A stretch of DNA of 64,000 nt from Acorus gramineus (GCA_030737835.1 CM060847.1:12600704-12664703); one strand, 5' to 3'. Positions 1 through 11,540 are shown, counted from the first letter of the stretch. Program-made: numbers and translations. Notes: generated by a model from the sequence alone, not told the origin.

Positions 1-1355
1 CATTCTCTAATCATCACAACTCAGAAGAAGAAAATATTGTTTAACAAATACTATCTGCATCCATAAAATATCAAAGTTTCTTTCATTCTCTAATAAAATA
101 TAAGAGGTGGGTTCCAACATTGTTTTCCCATATCCTCTTATAGTAAATTTGTAGGCTTCCCCTCCTGTGTTTTGTTTGAGCTGAAACTTGATAGCGTGCA
201 GACATGAGATGAAGTATTCGAAGAATATATCATCAAACTAATTAGCACTGTTCCTTGAAGGATAGCTCACCTCAATAATTGAATCAGCACAGCACCGTAT
301 AGAAGTATAATATTAATTTTATTTTTAAAATGCCCTTATCAGAGTCCAATACTTGTTTACGGGGTGTCCAAATACTTGTATAATTAATTCTCTAAGCACT
401 TGCATCATCAAAAATTTCATGAATTAATAGTTCCTTGCAACAAAGATGCGCTGCTGTTGAGGAGGTAGTTTTTTTTTTTTTTTTTCACTCACTCACAAGA
501 TTGTTCTGGCAAATGTTTGATCAATAGCCCAATTAGCCATGTGGCATTCTTAATCTATTATACGTGATGTTTCAATGCTTGTACACAATACCAGAACCTT
601 ATCTTTGGAGAATGGAATGAGTTTCAGAAATGATGAGTTACATAACCTAAACCCACAAATTGCAGATGTCTATCCAGTTACCATAGCAAATTATCTCATG
701 CAATTAGCACTACGAATCAAGTTGACTACACCCATCTATGTCAATCGAAACCATTATTTGTATTCATCACTTTGTCCTTTTCTTTGGTAGGTAAAAGCTG
801 GGACTTAAACCCCATAACCTCTTCGTTGCAGATTCTCTTGTCAACTAAGTCCATTCCCCTTAAAGAAAGGATAAATCTTTGAAAATCTGAACAAGTATAT
901 CACAAGTTATGAAATTCTGCTCCAGGGTGACTAATCTTTCCATGCTCCTAAAAGTGCAGATAAAATTATCCCGATCCCTTATTCCCCTTTCTTTTTAAAC
1001 TCACACCTTCTTAAACATCCATATTAGGATCTAGGACACAACAAATCATCAAATCATCTAACTAAGCTCCATCATTACAAATTGGTGTTGGCTTCATATC
1101 TTTTTAAGGATCACGGATTCTCTTGAATCACGACACAATCAACAAACATACAACACATTTAACCTCCAACTTCCAGTTTATATTCAGTGGTCAACCTTAA
1201 GCTTGACCCATGAAAGGAGATCATCATATCCTACACATTGTTTGTCTATACAGTCAGTTCCATCAAAAGTTCATACGTTACCTTAAATCCAAAAAACACA
1301 AAAATCTTCAATAACCAACACACACAAAAATCAAAAGAGGGAAAAAGTGCCCAAC
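1..1355 (-). other. Probable intron of the minus-strand gene; no coding exon seen
   Basis: AT-rich sequence with a run of about 18 T at 469-486 and only short open frames (for example 575-790) with no codon structure or splice context. It is most simply read as first-intron sequence of the gene whose exon 1 lies at 1356-1514. Confidence 0.3.
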
Positions 1356-1514
1356 CTGAGCGATCGACGGTCCCGACCTCGGTTGCATCTTCACGAGAAC
1401 GAACACAATGAAGAAGAAAACGAAAACTAAGCCGCCGAGAGAGAGCCAAAACCCCTTAGAAGACCACCACCTCCGCCTCGTCGGCCGGCGAGCGTCCCAA
1501 AGCCTCCGAGCCAT
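1356..1514 (-). CDS. Exon 1 of a minus-strand type II membrane protein gene (partial)
   Basis: Read on the minus strand, an ATG at 1514 opens 53 codons ending at a clear donor (CAG|GTTGGG, exon end 1356). The peptide starts MARRLWDARRPTRRRW, a short basic cytosolic tail, and is followed by one hydrophobic segment (about residues 23-42, LSLGGLVFVFFFIVFVLV). That is the layout of a signal-anchor protein, as in many Golgi glycosyltransferases, but the family is not recognisable from this exon. Further exons would lie at lower coordinates. I found none in 1-1350, so the first intron probably extends past the window edge. The 5' leader probably starts near 1690. Longer in-frame readings upstream of 1514 have no ATG. 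Confidence 0.5.
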
Positions 1515-1689
1515 CTCGGGCCCGAAAAACAACGAAACGCCGATCCGATCGAATCTACGACGAATCGTGAGACTCCGCAATTCATGAATCGATCAACACA
1601 GAAAGATTGAACGGGTTTCACTGGGGAGGGCGAGGTCAGACTCAGATCTGGAAAAGAATGGAATCGACCGACACTACGTTGTTTAGGGT

Positions 1690-2400
1690 TTTTGGATCAT
1701 CATCAATGTCAGAGCTTATTCTGTCGGTATTCCTCTCTGGCAGGCTTCGTTGGTCTCTGTGACGGAATACGAATTCAACGGTGGTGATGAAGGAACGGAG
1801 GAAGCCGAAGGGGGGTTGCTTGATTTTACCAATTGTTCTAAAAATCAGGACTAATCGCCCAGCCCTGAATCGGGCTTGCTAGGCGGGTCGGGCAGATTCG
1901 GCGTCTCGGCGGGTCGATGTGGTAAAATAATAAATAAGCCCCTCTCACATCAAAACCTCTCCTCTACCCCTTCTCCTCTTCCCCCTACAAAACTCTAATA
2001 AACATGTTCTAATAAAAAAATTAATGTAAAAATAAAAAAAATATGAAAATCCATTGTTTTTACACATATTCACACGAATCCTCAAAATCATAAACCCTTA
2101 AAAAAAAAAATTAAACCCTATATATACACAAGATAAGGGGTATGCTTATTAAAAAAATGTTAATTAAAAAAATTTAAAAAAAAATTAGATGAACTTAATT
2201 TTTTAGGAGGCATACTTATGAGAAAAATCTCTGATATTTAAAAAATTTATATTTGTATCTGTATTTAAAAATATTATTCGTATTAAAATTTTTTAAAATC
2301 AGATACAATCGAACAATATTCGTATTTGAACAATTTTTTTTATTAATATAAAATCAGATTTATTCTTCACCCTCGGATGAAAATCTAAGGGCTCTTAAGC
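1690..2400. other. Intergenic region between divergent genes
   Basis: Divergent spacer between the minus-strand gene at 1.5 kb and the RPN6 leader at about 2.4 kb. 1690-1915 is GC-balanced and promoter-like, with GTTTAGGGTTTTTGG (telo-box-like) at 1680-1694. 1920-2380 is AT-rich with homopolymer A and T runs. No gene seen. Confidence 0.4.
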
Positions 2401-2686
2401 AACACACATAGTTACTTAGGGTTCCATAAACAAAGAAACACAAAACTCGCCGTTTTTGCTACTCTCTATGCGGCTCTCATTCTATTCTTCTCCTGCTGCT
2501 CTCATTCTCTCAACACACGCACGCGGACTTTCACGGGTTTTGCAAGGCCACGAAGGGAGGGAAAGAAGAAGAGATTCTCTCTCTACAACGTTCGTCGATC
2601 GATCGGTTCGATTTAGGATTTCTGATACTCGGCTGCTCGATCCGTTCAATCCGAGGCTCTCCGGTTCCGGATCTCACGAGGTTTTG

Positions 2687-4819
2687 GTGAGTTTGCGAGG
2701 GTTTCATGTGACGAAGTCATGATTTTGTGCTACAGCTTATCATTTTTTTTTTTATATACTGTTTTGGTCTTTTGTAAAATGGATTCATTCCTCTTCAAGA
2801 GTTTTATTTAAGATCCTCTTCAGATTCTGTGTTTCAGGTATTTCTTACAAACCATTGATCAAATCTGAATGATTCTTATGATATTAGTGTGATTTAAATC
2901 CAGATCCGATGTGTGTTTGTTCTTGGGTTTTAATTCAACAATTGGTATCAGATCTAAAACACATAAGAATAGAATTCAGATTGATTTGGGTTTTTTAGGT
3001 TTTGGGATTCTTTCATCACATATATAGATAGGGTTTTAATTTGAGTTTTTTTGAAACCCTAGTTTCATGTATGTTAATATGAATTATAAGCTATTTGTAG
3101 GTTTCGGATGTTTCGGATATTTATCTGAATCTGTATCTGAATGTTTGGATCGGATACGGATACATGATTTCGTTTTTTTGTGCACCTGACTCGCACTTAT
3201 GAATATGAACAGTTTTGGTCGAGATTCTTCAAATTGTATTATTTGTTTATGCGATTTTGTGAAGTTATTGTTTTTTGATTTGGTTATAATTTACATTTCA
3301 GCAAATATGTGTTATTGAAGTGAATTTTGTGTCGGTAATGTGTTTCACACTTTATGTTGATGACATCGCCATATTTGATTTCTCCCTTTTTTATGAGATC
3401 TGTGATTGGAAAATATATGTTCAACACCCTCTCTTGAAAGAAAAGCAAAATTAGGGTTTTTTTAAGAAACCCTTAAAGAGAATCAATTAAGTCTCAGTCA
3501 TCAGATCAACAAAAATGGTGATGATGATTTGTTTCAACATAACAAACCTGGAAACTTCTGGATCTGGGTAGAGCCATTTAAACGCCCAGTTGTTTGATGC
3601 CTTCCTTGGTCACCAAGTGTTGCTTGAAATCACAAAGTCCTTCTGATGTAAATCAGACTTTGCCATCTTCTTAGATCCATCTAGATGTAGAACATGTGAA
3701 TCAAATGAATCTCCAAGTTCATCTGAGTGTCCACTACATCTGAGTTAATCTCCAAGTTCATCTAGATGTAGAACTAGCCTTTTTTTTTCCTTATATCTAA
3801 TGTAATGGCACACAATGTATTCACCTTTGGTGTTATTTTTTTTATCATGAGATTCATGCCCCATCGAAGTTGGTGCTTAATATAAAGTTGCATTATCTCT
3901 GAATTACAAGATCGGTACATGGATTTCGGCAATTGTCTTAGCATGTGTATTTTTTAAAATTGATTGGTGGAAATTGTGTTGTCACATTTCTATGATCTAG
4001 ATCATATTAATTTGTGCATGGGATGCAAACAATATCAAGGAAAGCATTACACTTATAGGGCAAAGTCAACTAAGATCTGAGGCCAAGCCATCTAAAAATT
4101 ATAGTAATGTTTATGGAATATTTAATAAGATGCGTGTGTGATGTGTAAAAATGTGGGGATGATGGTTTAACTGAATATTGCGTTCATGGCTGCATTTTCT
4201 GAGTACTGTAGATCAGCTAACGAACCGGTGAACTTGCTCTGCAGGTTTAGGAAGGAAAGGAAAGTCATCATCCTTCTCTGCATTTAGGATATTCTAAAAA
4301 AATTGATTAGGATTTAATTCTGTTATCATTTATCAATAAAAAAATCCACAAGAAAACTCTTAACCAGTCATGATAAGAAATAATTGTCGAGAGATGGAGC
4401 ATGAATTTATCCATTTAAACATTTGTGCTTCTATGTCATTATTCTGTTTTCAAATATTTTTTTATTTCTTTGTTGATGATCTGGAAACAACAACTTGACT
4501 AATTGAGCTTAATTTTTCATGGTGTTGCCCATATTGTTGAATAATTACAAAATTTTGACATTTTTCATGTTCTTCTTCTTTTCCTTCTTGGAGATCTTAG
4601 TAAGCAATACCACAAAGATTGCACACTGAGCACCATTTTTTTAATTTAAAAAAAGCTAGATTCCGACATCTGTTTTGGACATTTGAAAATGCCACTGTCA
4701 ATAGTTCCATTTTATTTCATTTTCTCCTGAACGTTACATCTGTTGATATCATTGAATCTGGTGTTGCAATAACTGGTATCCTGTATGGTTTCCTGATGCT
4801 TGAAATTTTGAATTTGCAG
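2687..4819 (+). other. Long intron in the 5' leader of RPN6
   Basis: The leader exon (about 2400-2686) ends GAGGTTTTG|GTGAGT. The matching acceptor is TTTGCAG at 4813-4819, followed by 20 leader bases and the start codon. The intron is T-rich, as plant introns are, and spans about 2.1 kb. Long leader introns next to the promoter often raise expression in plants (known in general, not shown here). The exact donor and acceptor are inferred from consensus only. Confidence 0.6.
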
Positions 4820-4839
4820 TTTTGAGATAAGTGGTAGCC

Positions 4840-6111
4840 ATGGCATCCTCATCATTTCTCCCAGCCACAACCGACTCCATAGCTCTAGCCTTAGAAGCTA
4901 AAAGCCCTTCGGAGTCCATTTCCATCCTGTACCGTATCCTCGAGAACCCTTCAACGTCCTCAGAATCTCTTCGCATAAAAGAGCAAGCCATCTCAAATCT
5001 CTCCAATTTTCTAACACAAGAAAAGAGGGGAGAGGATCTGAGAAGCCTCCTGACCCAATTGAGGCCCTTCTTTTCCGTTATCCCCAAGGCTAAGACCGCA
5101 AAAATCGTGAGAGGAATAATAGATGCAGTTGCAAAGATTCCTGATACCTCAGATCTGCAGATCTCTCTGTGCAAGGAGATGGTCGAATGGACACGTGCAG
5201 AGAAGCGGACATTCCTAAGGCAGCGTGTCGAGGCTAGACTTGCGTCCCTTCTGATGGAAAACAAAGAATACTCAGAAGCTTTGGCCCTTCTGTCAGGTTT
5301 GATCAAGGAGGTCAGAAAATTGGATGATAAGCTACTTCTGGTGGACATCGATCTCCTTGAGAGCAAGCTTCACTTCTCTCTGAGGAATCTCCCAAAGGCC
5401 AAAGCATCCCTAACCGCCGCAAGAACCGCCGCTAATTCAATTTACGTGCCACCAGCTCAGCAGGGCACTATTGATCTGCAGAGTGGGATCCTTCATGCTG
5501 AAGAGAAGGATTATAAGACTGCTTACAGCTATTTCTTTGAAGCCTTTGAGGCTTTTAATACTCTCTCTGATCCCCGGGCAGTCTACAGCCTCAAATACAT
5601 GCTCTTGTGCAAGATAATGGTGAACCAATCTGATGATGTGGCAGGGATTATCTCTTCCAAGGCAGGGCTACTCTATCTTGGTCCCGAATTGGATGCAATG
5701 AAGGCTGTCGCCGATGCTCACTCAAAGCGGTCTTTGAAGTCCTTTGAATCGGCACTTCGAGATTACAAGGCTCAGTTGGAGGAAGACCCCATAGTGCACA
5801 GGCACCTGTCCTCTTTGTATGATACACTACTTGAACAGAACTTGTGCAGGTTGATCGAGCCATATTCGACAGTGGAGATTGCCCACATCGCTGAGCTCAT
5901 CGAGCTGCCCATCGATCACGTGGAGAAGAAACTCTCCCAGATGATCCTGGACAAGAAGTTTGCTGGGACTCTCGATCAGGGTGCCGGTTGTCTCGTCATC
6001 TTTGAAGACCCCAAGTCAGATGCAATCTTCCCAGCGACGCTCGACACCATTTCCAACATTGGGAAGGTTGTTGACAGCCTCTACGTTAGGTCAGCTAGAA
6101 TAATGGCTTGA
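4840..6111 (+). CDS. RPN6: 26S proteasome lid subunit RPN6 (PSMD11 homologue)
   Basis: Single coding exon of 423 residues, the usual length for plant RPN6. RPN6 is a scaffold subunit of the 19S regulatory lid. It contacts both the lid and the ATPase/core particle and stabilises the 26S proteasome in cytosol and nucleus. The N-terminal two thirds is helical, TPR-like solenoid (for example LASLLMENKEYSEALALLSG, ESKLHFSLRNLPKAKASLTA). The C-terminal part is a PCI domain: the winged-helix piece reads YSTVEIAHIAELIELPIDHV, then KKLSQMILDKKFAGTLDQGA. I chose the ATG at 4840 (GCCATGGC, strong context); the GTG nine bases upstream is not a plausible plant start. The coding part has no intron, but the leader is split by a 2.1-kb intron. 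No damage seen. Confidence 0.93.
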   Translation: MASSSFLPATTDSIALALEAKSPSESISILYRILENPSTSSESLRIKEQAISNLSNFLTQEKRGEDLRSLLTQLRPFFSVIPKAKTAKIVRGIIDAVAKIPDTSDLQISLCKEMVEWTRAEKRTFLRQRVEARLASLLMENKEYSEALALLSGLIKEVRKLDDKLLLVDIDLLESKLHFSLRNLPKAKASLTAARTAANSIYVPPAQQGTIDLQSGILHAEEKDYKTAYSYFFEAFEAFNTLSDPRAVYSLKYMLLCKIMVNQSDDVAGIISSKAGLLYLGPELDAMKAVADAHSKRSLKSFESALRDYKAQLEEDPIVHRHLSSLYDTLLEQNLCRLIEPYSTVEIAHIAELIELPIDHVEKKLSQMILDKKFAGTLDQGAGCLVIFEDPKSDAIFPATLDTISNIGKVVDSLYVRSARIMA

Positions 6112-6645
6112 GATTTTTGTGGGGTGGGTTCATCTCTTCTGCGATTTGTCTCTCTGAAAACTTTTTATTGTGTGTAATGCTGTGGTCTGAAAATTTTAAT
6201 TCAGTGACTAGCACATCTTTTGTGAAGAAACTTTGTTCAGTATGTAAAACACTTCTGAAATTGCCAGTGAATGATGGGATGGTTAAACTATGGCATTATG
6301 AAGTGTAAAGTCTACATTATTTTGTTGTGTTATTAGTTGAGGTTGTGGAAAATGAATTTGTATTGCATATCTTTAAAATGTGAAGGCTTTAACAGAGAGG
6401 GTGGTACAAGTGCACACTGGGTGCAAGCAACAGATGCGCCAATTGATTCATCCAAATCCAAAGGCAATTAAATGACATTTTACAGAAACCAAAAAGACTT
6501 CGATTTCCAAAAAGTCACTTCGATTTCCATTACTGACTCTGTTAAATTTTCATTCATGGCCGTTTGGTCTTCCAATTTCTTATGTTTTCAATGCATGACT
6601 TCTCATCTTTTCTGGTGAGCAATCCAAAGGTCTCTTTTCAAACAC

Positions 6646-6653
6646 TATATAAA
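6646..6653 (+). promoter_or_regulatory. TATA box of F-box gene copy 1
   Basis: TATATAAA about 200 bases upstream of the start codon at 6847, in a stretch shared with copy 2. The aligned position in copy 2 (11886-11893) reads TACATAAT, a poor TATA box. Confidence 0.6.
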
Positions 6654-6846
6654 GGTCATCACTCTCTATTTCATGAAGAACAAACAACACTAGAGAGAGA
6701 AAAAAAGAGAAGAACAAGCATAGTGAGAGGACTAGGTGATGGGGAAGAAAAAAAACAAGAAGGACAGTGAGAGGACTAGGTGATGGGGAAGAAAAAAAAC
6801 AAGAAGGTTTCAAGGAAGAAGGTTGATCGAAGTAGTGCACCCCCCC

Positions 6847-8391
6847 ATGAACATGAACATGGAGGGTTCAAGGAACAACATTGATCGAATTAGTGCTCTC
6901 CCCAACAACTTGATCCATCGCATCCTGTCGTTCACCGGTACTAAATTTGCAGTGCGTACGGGCCTCCTCTCCAAGAGGTGGAGGTCTCTCTGGACTTCTG
7001 TTCCAGTCCTGGACTTTGATCACCAAGAGTTTTGTGAACCCTTTGATTTTGAAAAGCTCATCGAACAGCTGGTTCTTCATGGAGGCCGTGTTCCCTTCTT
7101 TCACCAGAGGGCAGAGCGAATGGGTCTTGATGAATTTGTATTATTTGTCAATGCGACATTGAAGCGATGCGCTAAGACTGATCTACAAAGGTTTCGTTTG
7201 TCTGCTGAAGGTTACGTTGATCCTCTGCAGGTGATTGTCTGGATTAACTATGCGATAAGTCGACATACAGCTGATCTTGAACTTGAACTCCCTACACATG
7301 AACACATGCTGTCTTGTGCTATTTTCAAGGGATGTAGTGAATTGCCTTCTTCAATTTTCAAATGCAAATCACTTACTTCTTTGAAGCTGAGAATGACTCA
7401 ATGTTGGTTCTTCAACACTCCTGCCACTGTGAAGCTTCATGGCCTTGTAACACTGCATCTTGACGCGATCGTCTGGCGGGATGACTCCCTTGAAAATGTT
7501 ATATCCAAATGCCCGAATTTGGAGACACTGTATTTGAACCTTTGCTGGTTCGAAAGGCTGTGTGTTTCTTCCCGGCGACTGAAGGATTTGGCAATCCGTG
7601 ACTGTTTATGCCCAGTTGAAATCCAAATCTTTGCGCCGAACTTGCTATCCTTGCATTATAGCCGGTCCTTGGAGCAAAAGATATCACTGAAGTGTTCATC
7701 GAAACTGGTTAACGCGCGTGTCGACATCATAGGTGATGATGTAGGGCCATGTTATACCAGCTTGGTAGGCTTTCTTGGATCTGTTTCTCATGTGACTACT
7801 CTTAAACTCAGCTGTTCAATCCTTCAGGTAGCTCTGTCGGTCTAGAATTGTTGATTTTAATTTTATAATGTATTGTTTCGTGGGTGTCTTCTTACTCTTC
7901 TTGTTTAAAGGTTCTCTATAAGGAAAGGCATTTGTTTAAGCTTCTGCCTACATTTCCCAATCTAAAGCATCTGAAGTTTAGAGGGTTTTTCCCTGATTTC
8001 TCCATTGAAGCTTTGGCATGTTTACTCAAACACTCACCAGCTCTTGAAACTCTCAAGATAACTGATTTTGGGGTAATAATTATTCATTTCCAAGTTACAT
8101 ATTGTTTTTTTGATTGGTTAGTTACATATTGTTGTTAAGATGAAAATAGTTTATACACCAATTCACTTGTTTGTTGTTCTTTTACAGCCCAAGCTCCCCG
8201 CATTGCTTCGCATTGTCGATGACACTGCTGGTTGGAGATCAAGGATACTATCTTCTGCTTGTCTCCTTCACCTGAAAGAAGTGAAGATGAAGGGCTTTGA
8301 TTCAAGCCCAGGAAAACTGGATTTTCTGAAGTTCTTATTGATGAATTCAGTTTCGCTGCAGAAGGTGACTCTTCTATCAGCATCATTATAG
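6847..8391 (+). CDS. F-box/LRR/FBD protein, tandem copy 1
   Basis: Three-exon model: 6847-7827, 7911-8072 and 8188-8391, all junctions in phase 0, 448 residues. The F-box is near the N-terminus (ISALPNNLIHRILSFTGTKF, then RTGLLSKRWRSLWTSVPVLDF). Leucine-rich repeats follow (LPSSIFKCKSLTSLKLRM, LHGLVTLHLDAIVW, CPNLETLYLNLCW), and the end is FBD-like (LLHLKEVKMKGFDSSPGKL, FLKFLLMNSVSLQKVTL). Such proteins are substrate receptors of SCF ubiquitin ligases; the substrate is unknown. An upstream ATG at 6783 opens the lysine-rich peptide MGKKKNKKVSRKKVDR present in copy 2. Here a run of seven C (6840-6846) instead of six throws that frame out, so translation must begin at one of three ATGs at 6847, 6853 or 6859, or give no product. 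A second, earlier MGKKKNKK-type ATG comes from a tandem repeat of about 40 bases. FBD genes often evolve by birth and death. Confidence 0.82.
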
Positions 8392-8705
8392 TGTCTTCAT
8401 CCTGTGTTCTAGTGTTCTTAGTGTTTCATGTACTTCTGGTACTCTTTGGTTTTGTGTGCCTTGGTATCGATTTGCTTGAATGAAATGTGTGATTTATAAC
8501 ATTTTTTCTTTGGGAAGTTGTCAATCCATTTGACGTCAGTAAACTTGAACATGCTGTAACATGAGATTTGTTTCATGCTTTTAACTATGTAGGGTACATC
8601 ATCATGAGACTACATGTTTTTGAATCAAGACCTGATCAAAATCAATTCATGATTTAAGGGCCACCCAATTGATCATTTTTCACAAGCAACTAACACAGTT
8701 TATTA

Positions 8706-8850
8706 TTCAAAAGGGCAAAAAATCCATATAACCCCCTGTATTATGTCTGATATCCATATAACCCCTTGACTTTTGTGAAAGTCTATATAACCCCCTGCAA
8801 ACACAATGTAAATCCAAATACCCCCTTCTAAGAGTTCTGTCAGTTAAGTT
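8706..8850. mobile_element. Relic of an 'ATCCATATAACCCC' MITE
   Basis: Starts AAGGGCAAAAAATCCATATA and repeats (A/G)TCCATATAACCCC three to four times within 120 bases. The same terminus and motif are at both ends of the intact element at 52201-52416. The right terminus is not seen here, so this copy is truncated or decayed. Confidence 0.5.
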
Positions 8851-9230
8851 AACCGAAGGCTGACTAACATTTAACCTCACATTGAAAGTTACTATTTTAT
8901 CCTATATGAAAACTTTCATTTCTCTGCATGTAAACATGTAAACACAATGCATAGCTTATTAAGGAAAGACATAAATCATTCATAACCCGACATTGTCATC
9001 CACCACTAGTACTGTTGATACAGGCAATGCAATACTTTGCGATAAACTCTGAGAAGAGACCCGACCACCTGCGAAAATCAAATCAACTTGGTATTGCTTC
9101 ACCCAACAGAATAAAAATAACACACAAATGGGGAGGACTGTTGTAGTGAAAGGTGGAGGAGGACCTGAGGAGGGAAGGGGCCATGAGAGCCATGTATCCA
9201 TCATCTAACACAACCACACCCAAATGTAAG

Positions 9231-9320
9231 AAAGTCAAGCATATCCTAGCACAATTATAGTCAAGCAATGGTTCCGGATCCTCTACTTGACTCTAATTGT
9301 GGTAGGATCTGCTTGACTTT
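9231..9320. repeat. Foldback inverted repeat with arms of about 37 bases
   Basis: The left arm begins AAAGTCAAGCATATCCTAGC and the right arm ends GGATCTGCTTGACTTT. The arms pair over about 37 positions with about five mismatches around a short loop (TGGTTCCGGATCC region). It ends eight bases before the MITE at 9329. Confidence 0.65.
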
Positions 9321-9328
9321 TTTTCTAA

Positions 9329-9559
9329 GGGTGCGTTTGGTTGTGCGATTGCACTGCGATTGCGATTGCAGGAAGCTGCGTTCACAATCGTGTAATCAAA
9401 CAGTTTTACTGTAGCAGCTTCCTGCACACAGATTTCAGGCAAATAGTGTTCAAAAGCTGTGATTTCAGAAAGCTGAGAAAGTGAGTTTCCTGCAGAATCA
9501 ATTTTGCAATCGTAGATTCCTGCAGAATTAGTTTTACAATCGCGCAATCAAACACACCC
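9329..9559. mobile_element. PIF/Harbinger-like MITE, 231 bp
   Basis: The left terminus GGGTGCGTTTGGTTGTGCGA pairs with the reverse complement of the right terminus, GGGTGTGTTTGATTGCGCGA. The element is flanked by the trinucleotide TAA on both sides (9326-9328 and 9560-9562). A TAA/TWA target duplication with GGG...GTTTGG termini is typical of Tourist-type MITEs. The interior is an imperfect palindrome of GCAGGAAGCTG-like motifs. Confidence 0.75.
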
Positions 9560-9954
9560 TAAAACTGCCACGTCTAATTTTTTTTACATCAGATGGTTTG
9601 AAAAAAATTTAGTAGGTCCCACTTCTATTTTTTTAGGGTTAACATGAACTTTCCATTGTGGGTGCTGTGTCAGCCAAAAAAATCAAAAAGAAAAAAAAAA
9701 AAGATTCCCTAACTGTATAAGATGCAGCCTCCTTACCCAAAAAAAAGAAAAAAAGAAAAAAAGAGAAGAAGATAAAAAGTACATCGCATCATACGCACGA
9801 TAAGTGCACCGCAGCTGCATTTTTTTTTTGAGATCCTAATATTTGTATATTTAGGTATAAGATTAATAATACCAGGCTGCACCGGTCTCTCTGTTGTTGT
9901 TGTTGTTTTTTTTTTTTTTTTTACTGTAGTCATATCTATTCTAATTTTAAAAAT

Positions 9955-10270
9955 TAAAATAAATGATATCTAAATAGGGGTGCACAGAAGAAGTGAAAAG
10001 ATAGAAAAAAAGAAACCAGTACAAGAAAAAAGGAAAAACCAGAATTTTATATATTCTTTCTAAAAGAAAAAATATCAAAATTCTATCTATATGGAATAAA
10101 GATAGCTTAGCATCTACTCTTTCCCAATAAAACAAAAAATCCTTTCTATCATCTCATACCGTCCAAATTGATGTAATGGCAAAGCTTAAGAAGCAATGGT
10201 TTGGGGCCCTTGGAAAGATGATGCCTTTCAAAAGTTGTGTAAATCCATAGGTCCAATTCACAAAAGTTTT
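9955..10270 (+). repeat. Dispersed repeat, copy A (uninterrupted)
   Basis: Contains the landmarks GGAATAAAGATAGCTTAGCA, CATACCGTCCAAATTGATG, AATGGCAAAGCTTAAGAAG and TGTAAATCCATAGG. The same series recurs at 10300-11540 (interrupted by an insertion) and at about 42160-42440. Function unknown; no coding content. Confidence 0.6.
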
Positions 10271-10299
10271 TTATTTTTATAGAAAAATCGTGAGCATAT

Positions 10300-11540
10300 T
10301 TATTTTAAATTTAAATAAAATCCAATTAAGGGTGCGGATAGAAAGTGAGAAAATAAAGAAAAAAAGAAACAAGTACAAAAAAAAAAAAAGAGATAAAACT
10401 GGAATTTTAGAATTTCTTTCTAAAAGAAAGAATAGCGGAATTTTATCTATACGGAATAAAGATAGCTTTGCATCATCATTCCCAAATAAAAAAAGGGGAA
10501 TTGTTCAAATGCCACTTGATCAACAGCCTTATTCTTTTTTGTCGCTGGATTTTTTTTTATTTACCCCTGCAGTCTGGTTCCATTTTTTTTTTAGTCCTGA
10601 CCAGTGTCACATAAGACTTTAATACCTAAATTATCCCCATCTTATTTTTTCAGTTTACAGTCACATTATATGAAGTTATATAATGTGTTCCACTAATTAC
10701 ATAAACTTTGTATATATTTACAAATATATCATTATGTATGTATGAATTTTTCCTTTCGATGCCTATCCATGCAAACTAGGGAGGAGGATCGACTGGTTCT
10801 CATGACCAGCTATATGTAAGTGTAAAGATAAAATCATTAATGAAGCGGATAATTTTTTTTTTTTGTCCTCAACAATAATTTGCATTGTCATTCGGTGATT
10901 TTCGACTTTGTATAAGAGTGTTTTGTGTTGTGCAGCTGGTTACCTTAGGTTCATTGTAAAAAAACATATATGCTTGACTGGATAATATGGATCAATAACC
11001 ATTGATGTATTTATTTTAATTAATGACACTTTAACTAAGTATCTATAACCATTTTGTGTATATTGAATGCACTTACATGTGATAATAACATGACTTACAA
11101 TTTATGAATCTATTCCAATGATACTAGGAATATATTAATAATCATTTTGTGTTTAACCATATTTGTGTACGTTGAACGCCCTTTTTAGATAACTATTAAA
11201 TATTTGTAACTATGTGTATAATTTATATATAAATCACATTATGTTTTTGTATTTTGTAACTTTGTCTATAAAGGGTATTTCAAAAATTATGAAAAGTTAG
11301 GGACAAAAAAAAAGGGCAATATTGCAAGAGTAAAAAAAAAATCTAGGGGTAAAAAATAATTTAGGCGGTTGATCACGGGGCATTTGAACAATTCACAAAA
11401 AAAAAAAAAAAAAAAAAAATCCTTTTAAGCGTCTCATACCGTCCAAATTGATGTAATGGTGGCAAAGCTTAAGAAAAGGTGGTTTGGGGCCTTCAAAAGA
11501 ACATGGGTTAATACTTTGGATGGAGTGGCTTTTACGAGAA
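10300..11540 (+). repeat. Dispersed repeat, copy B (split by a TIR element)
   Basis: The left half (10300-10497) and right half (11395-11540) align with copy A across its middle. Between them sits the 897-bp element at 10498-11394. Copy A therefore shows the empty site. Confidence 0.6.
10498..11394. mobile_element. Non-autonomous TIR element, 897 bp
   Basis: The ends read GAATTGTTCAAATGCCACTT and, as reverse complement of the right end, GAATTGTTCAAATGCCCCGT. The inverted match runs for about 32 bases and continues with decay (TTTACCCCTGCAG versus TTTACCCCTAGA). The interior is AT-rich with no transposase. The target duplication cannot be read because both flanks are A-rich. Superfamily undecided; the long TIR would suit a MULE-type MITE. 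Confidence 0.65.

Noticed and set aside
575-790. 71-codon open frame on the plus strand
   Set aside because: No splice or promoter context, ordinary AT-rich codon mix, inside a probable intron.
2456-2722. 88-codon open frame in the RPN6 leader exon
   Set aside because: Runs straight through the GTGAGT donor and has no conserved-looking peptide; better read as 5' leader.
4749-5366. 205-codon minus-strand frame
   Set aside because: Exact antisense of RPN6 coding sequence; a shadow.
10290-10622. 110-codon frame rich in Lys, Asn and Phe
   Set aside because: Comes from A/T homopolymers of a dispersed repeat and crosses a transposon border.
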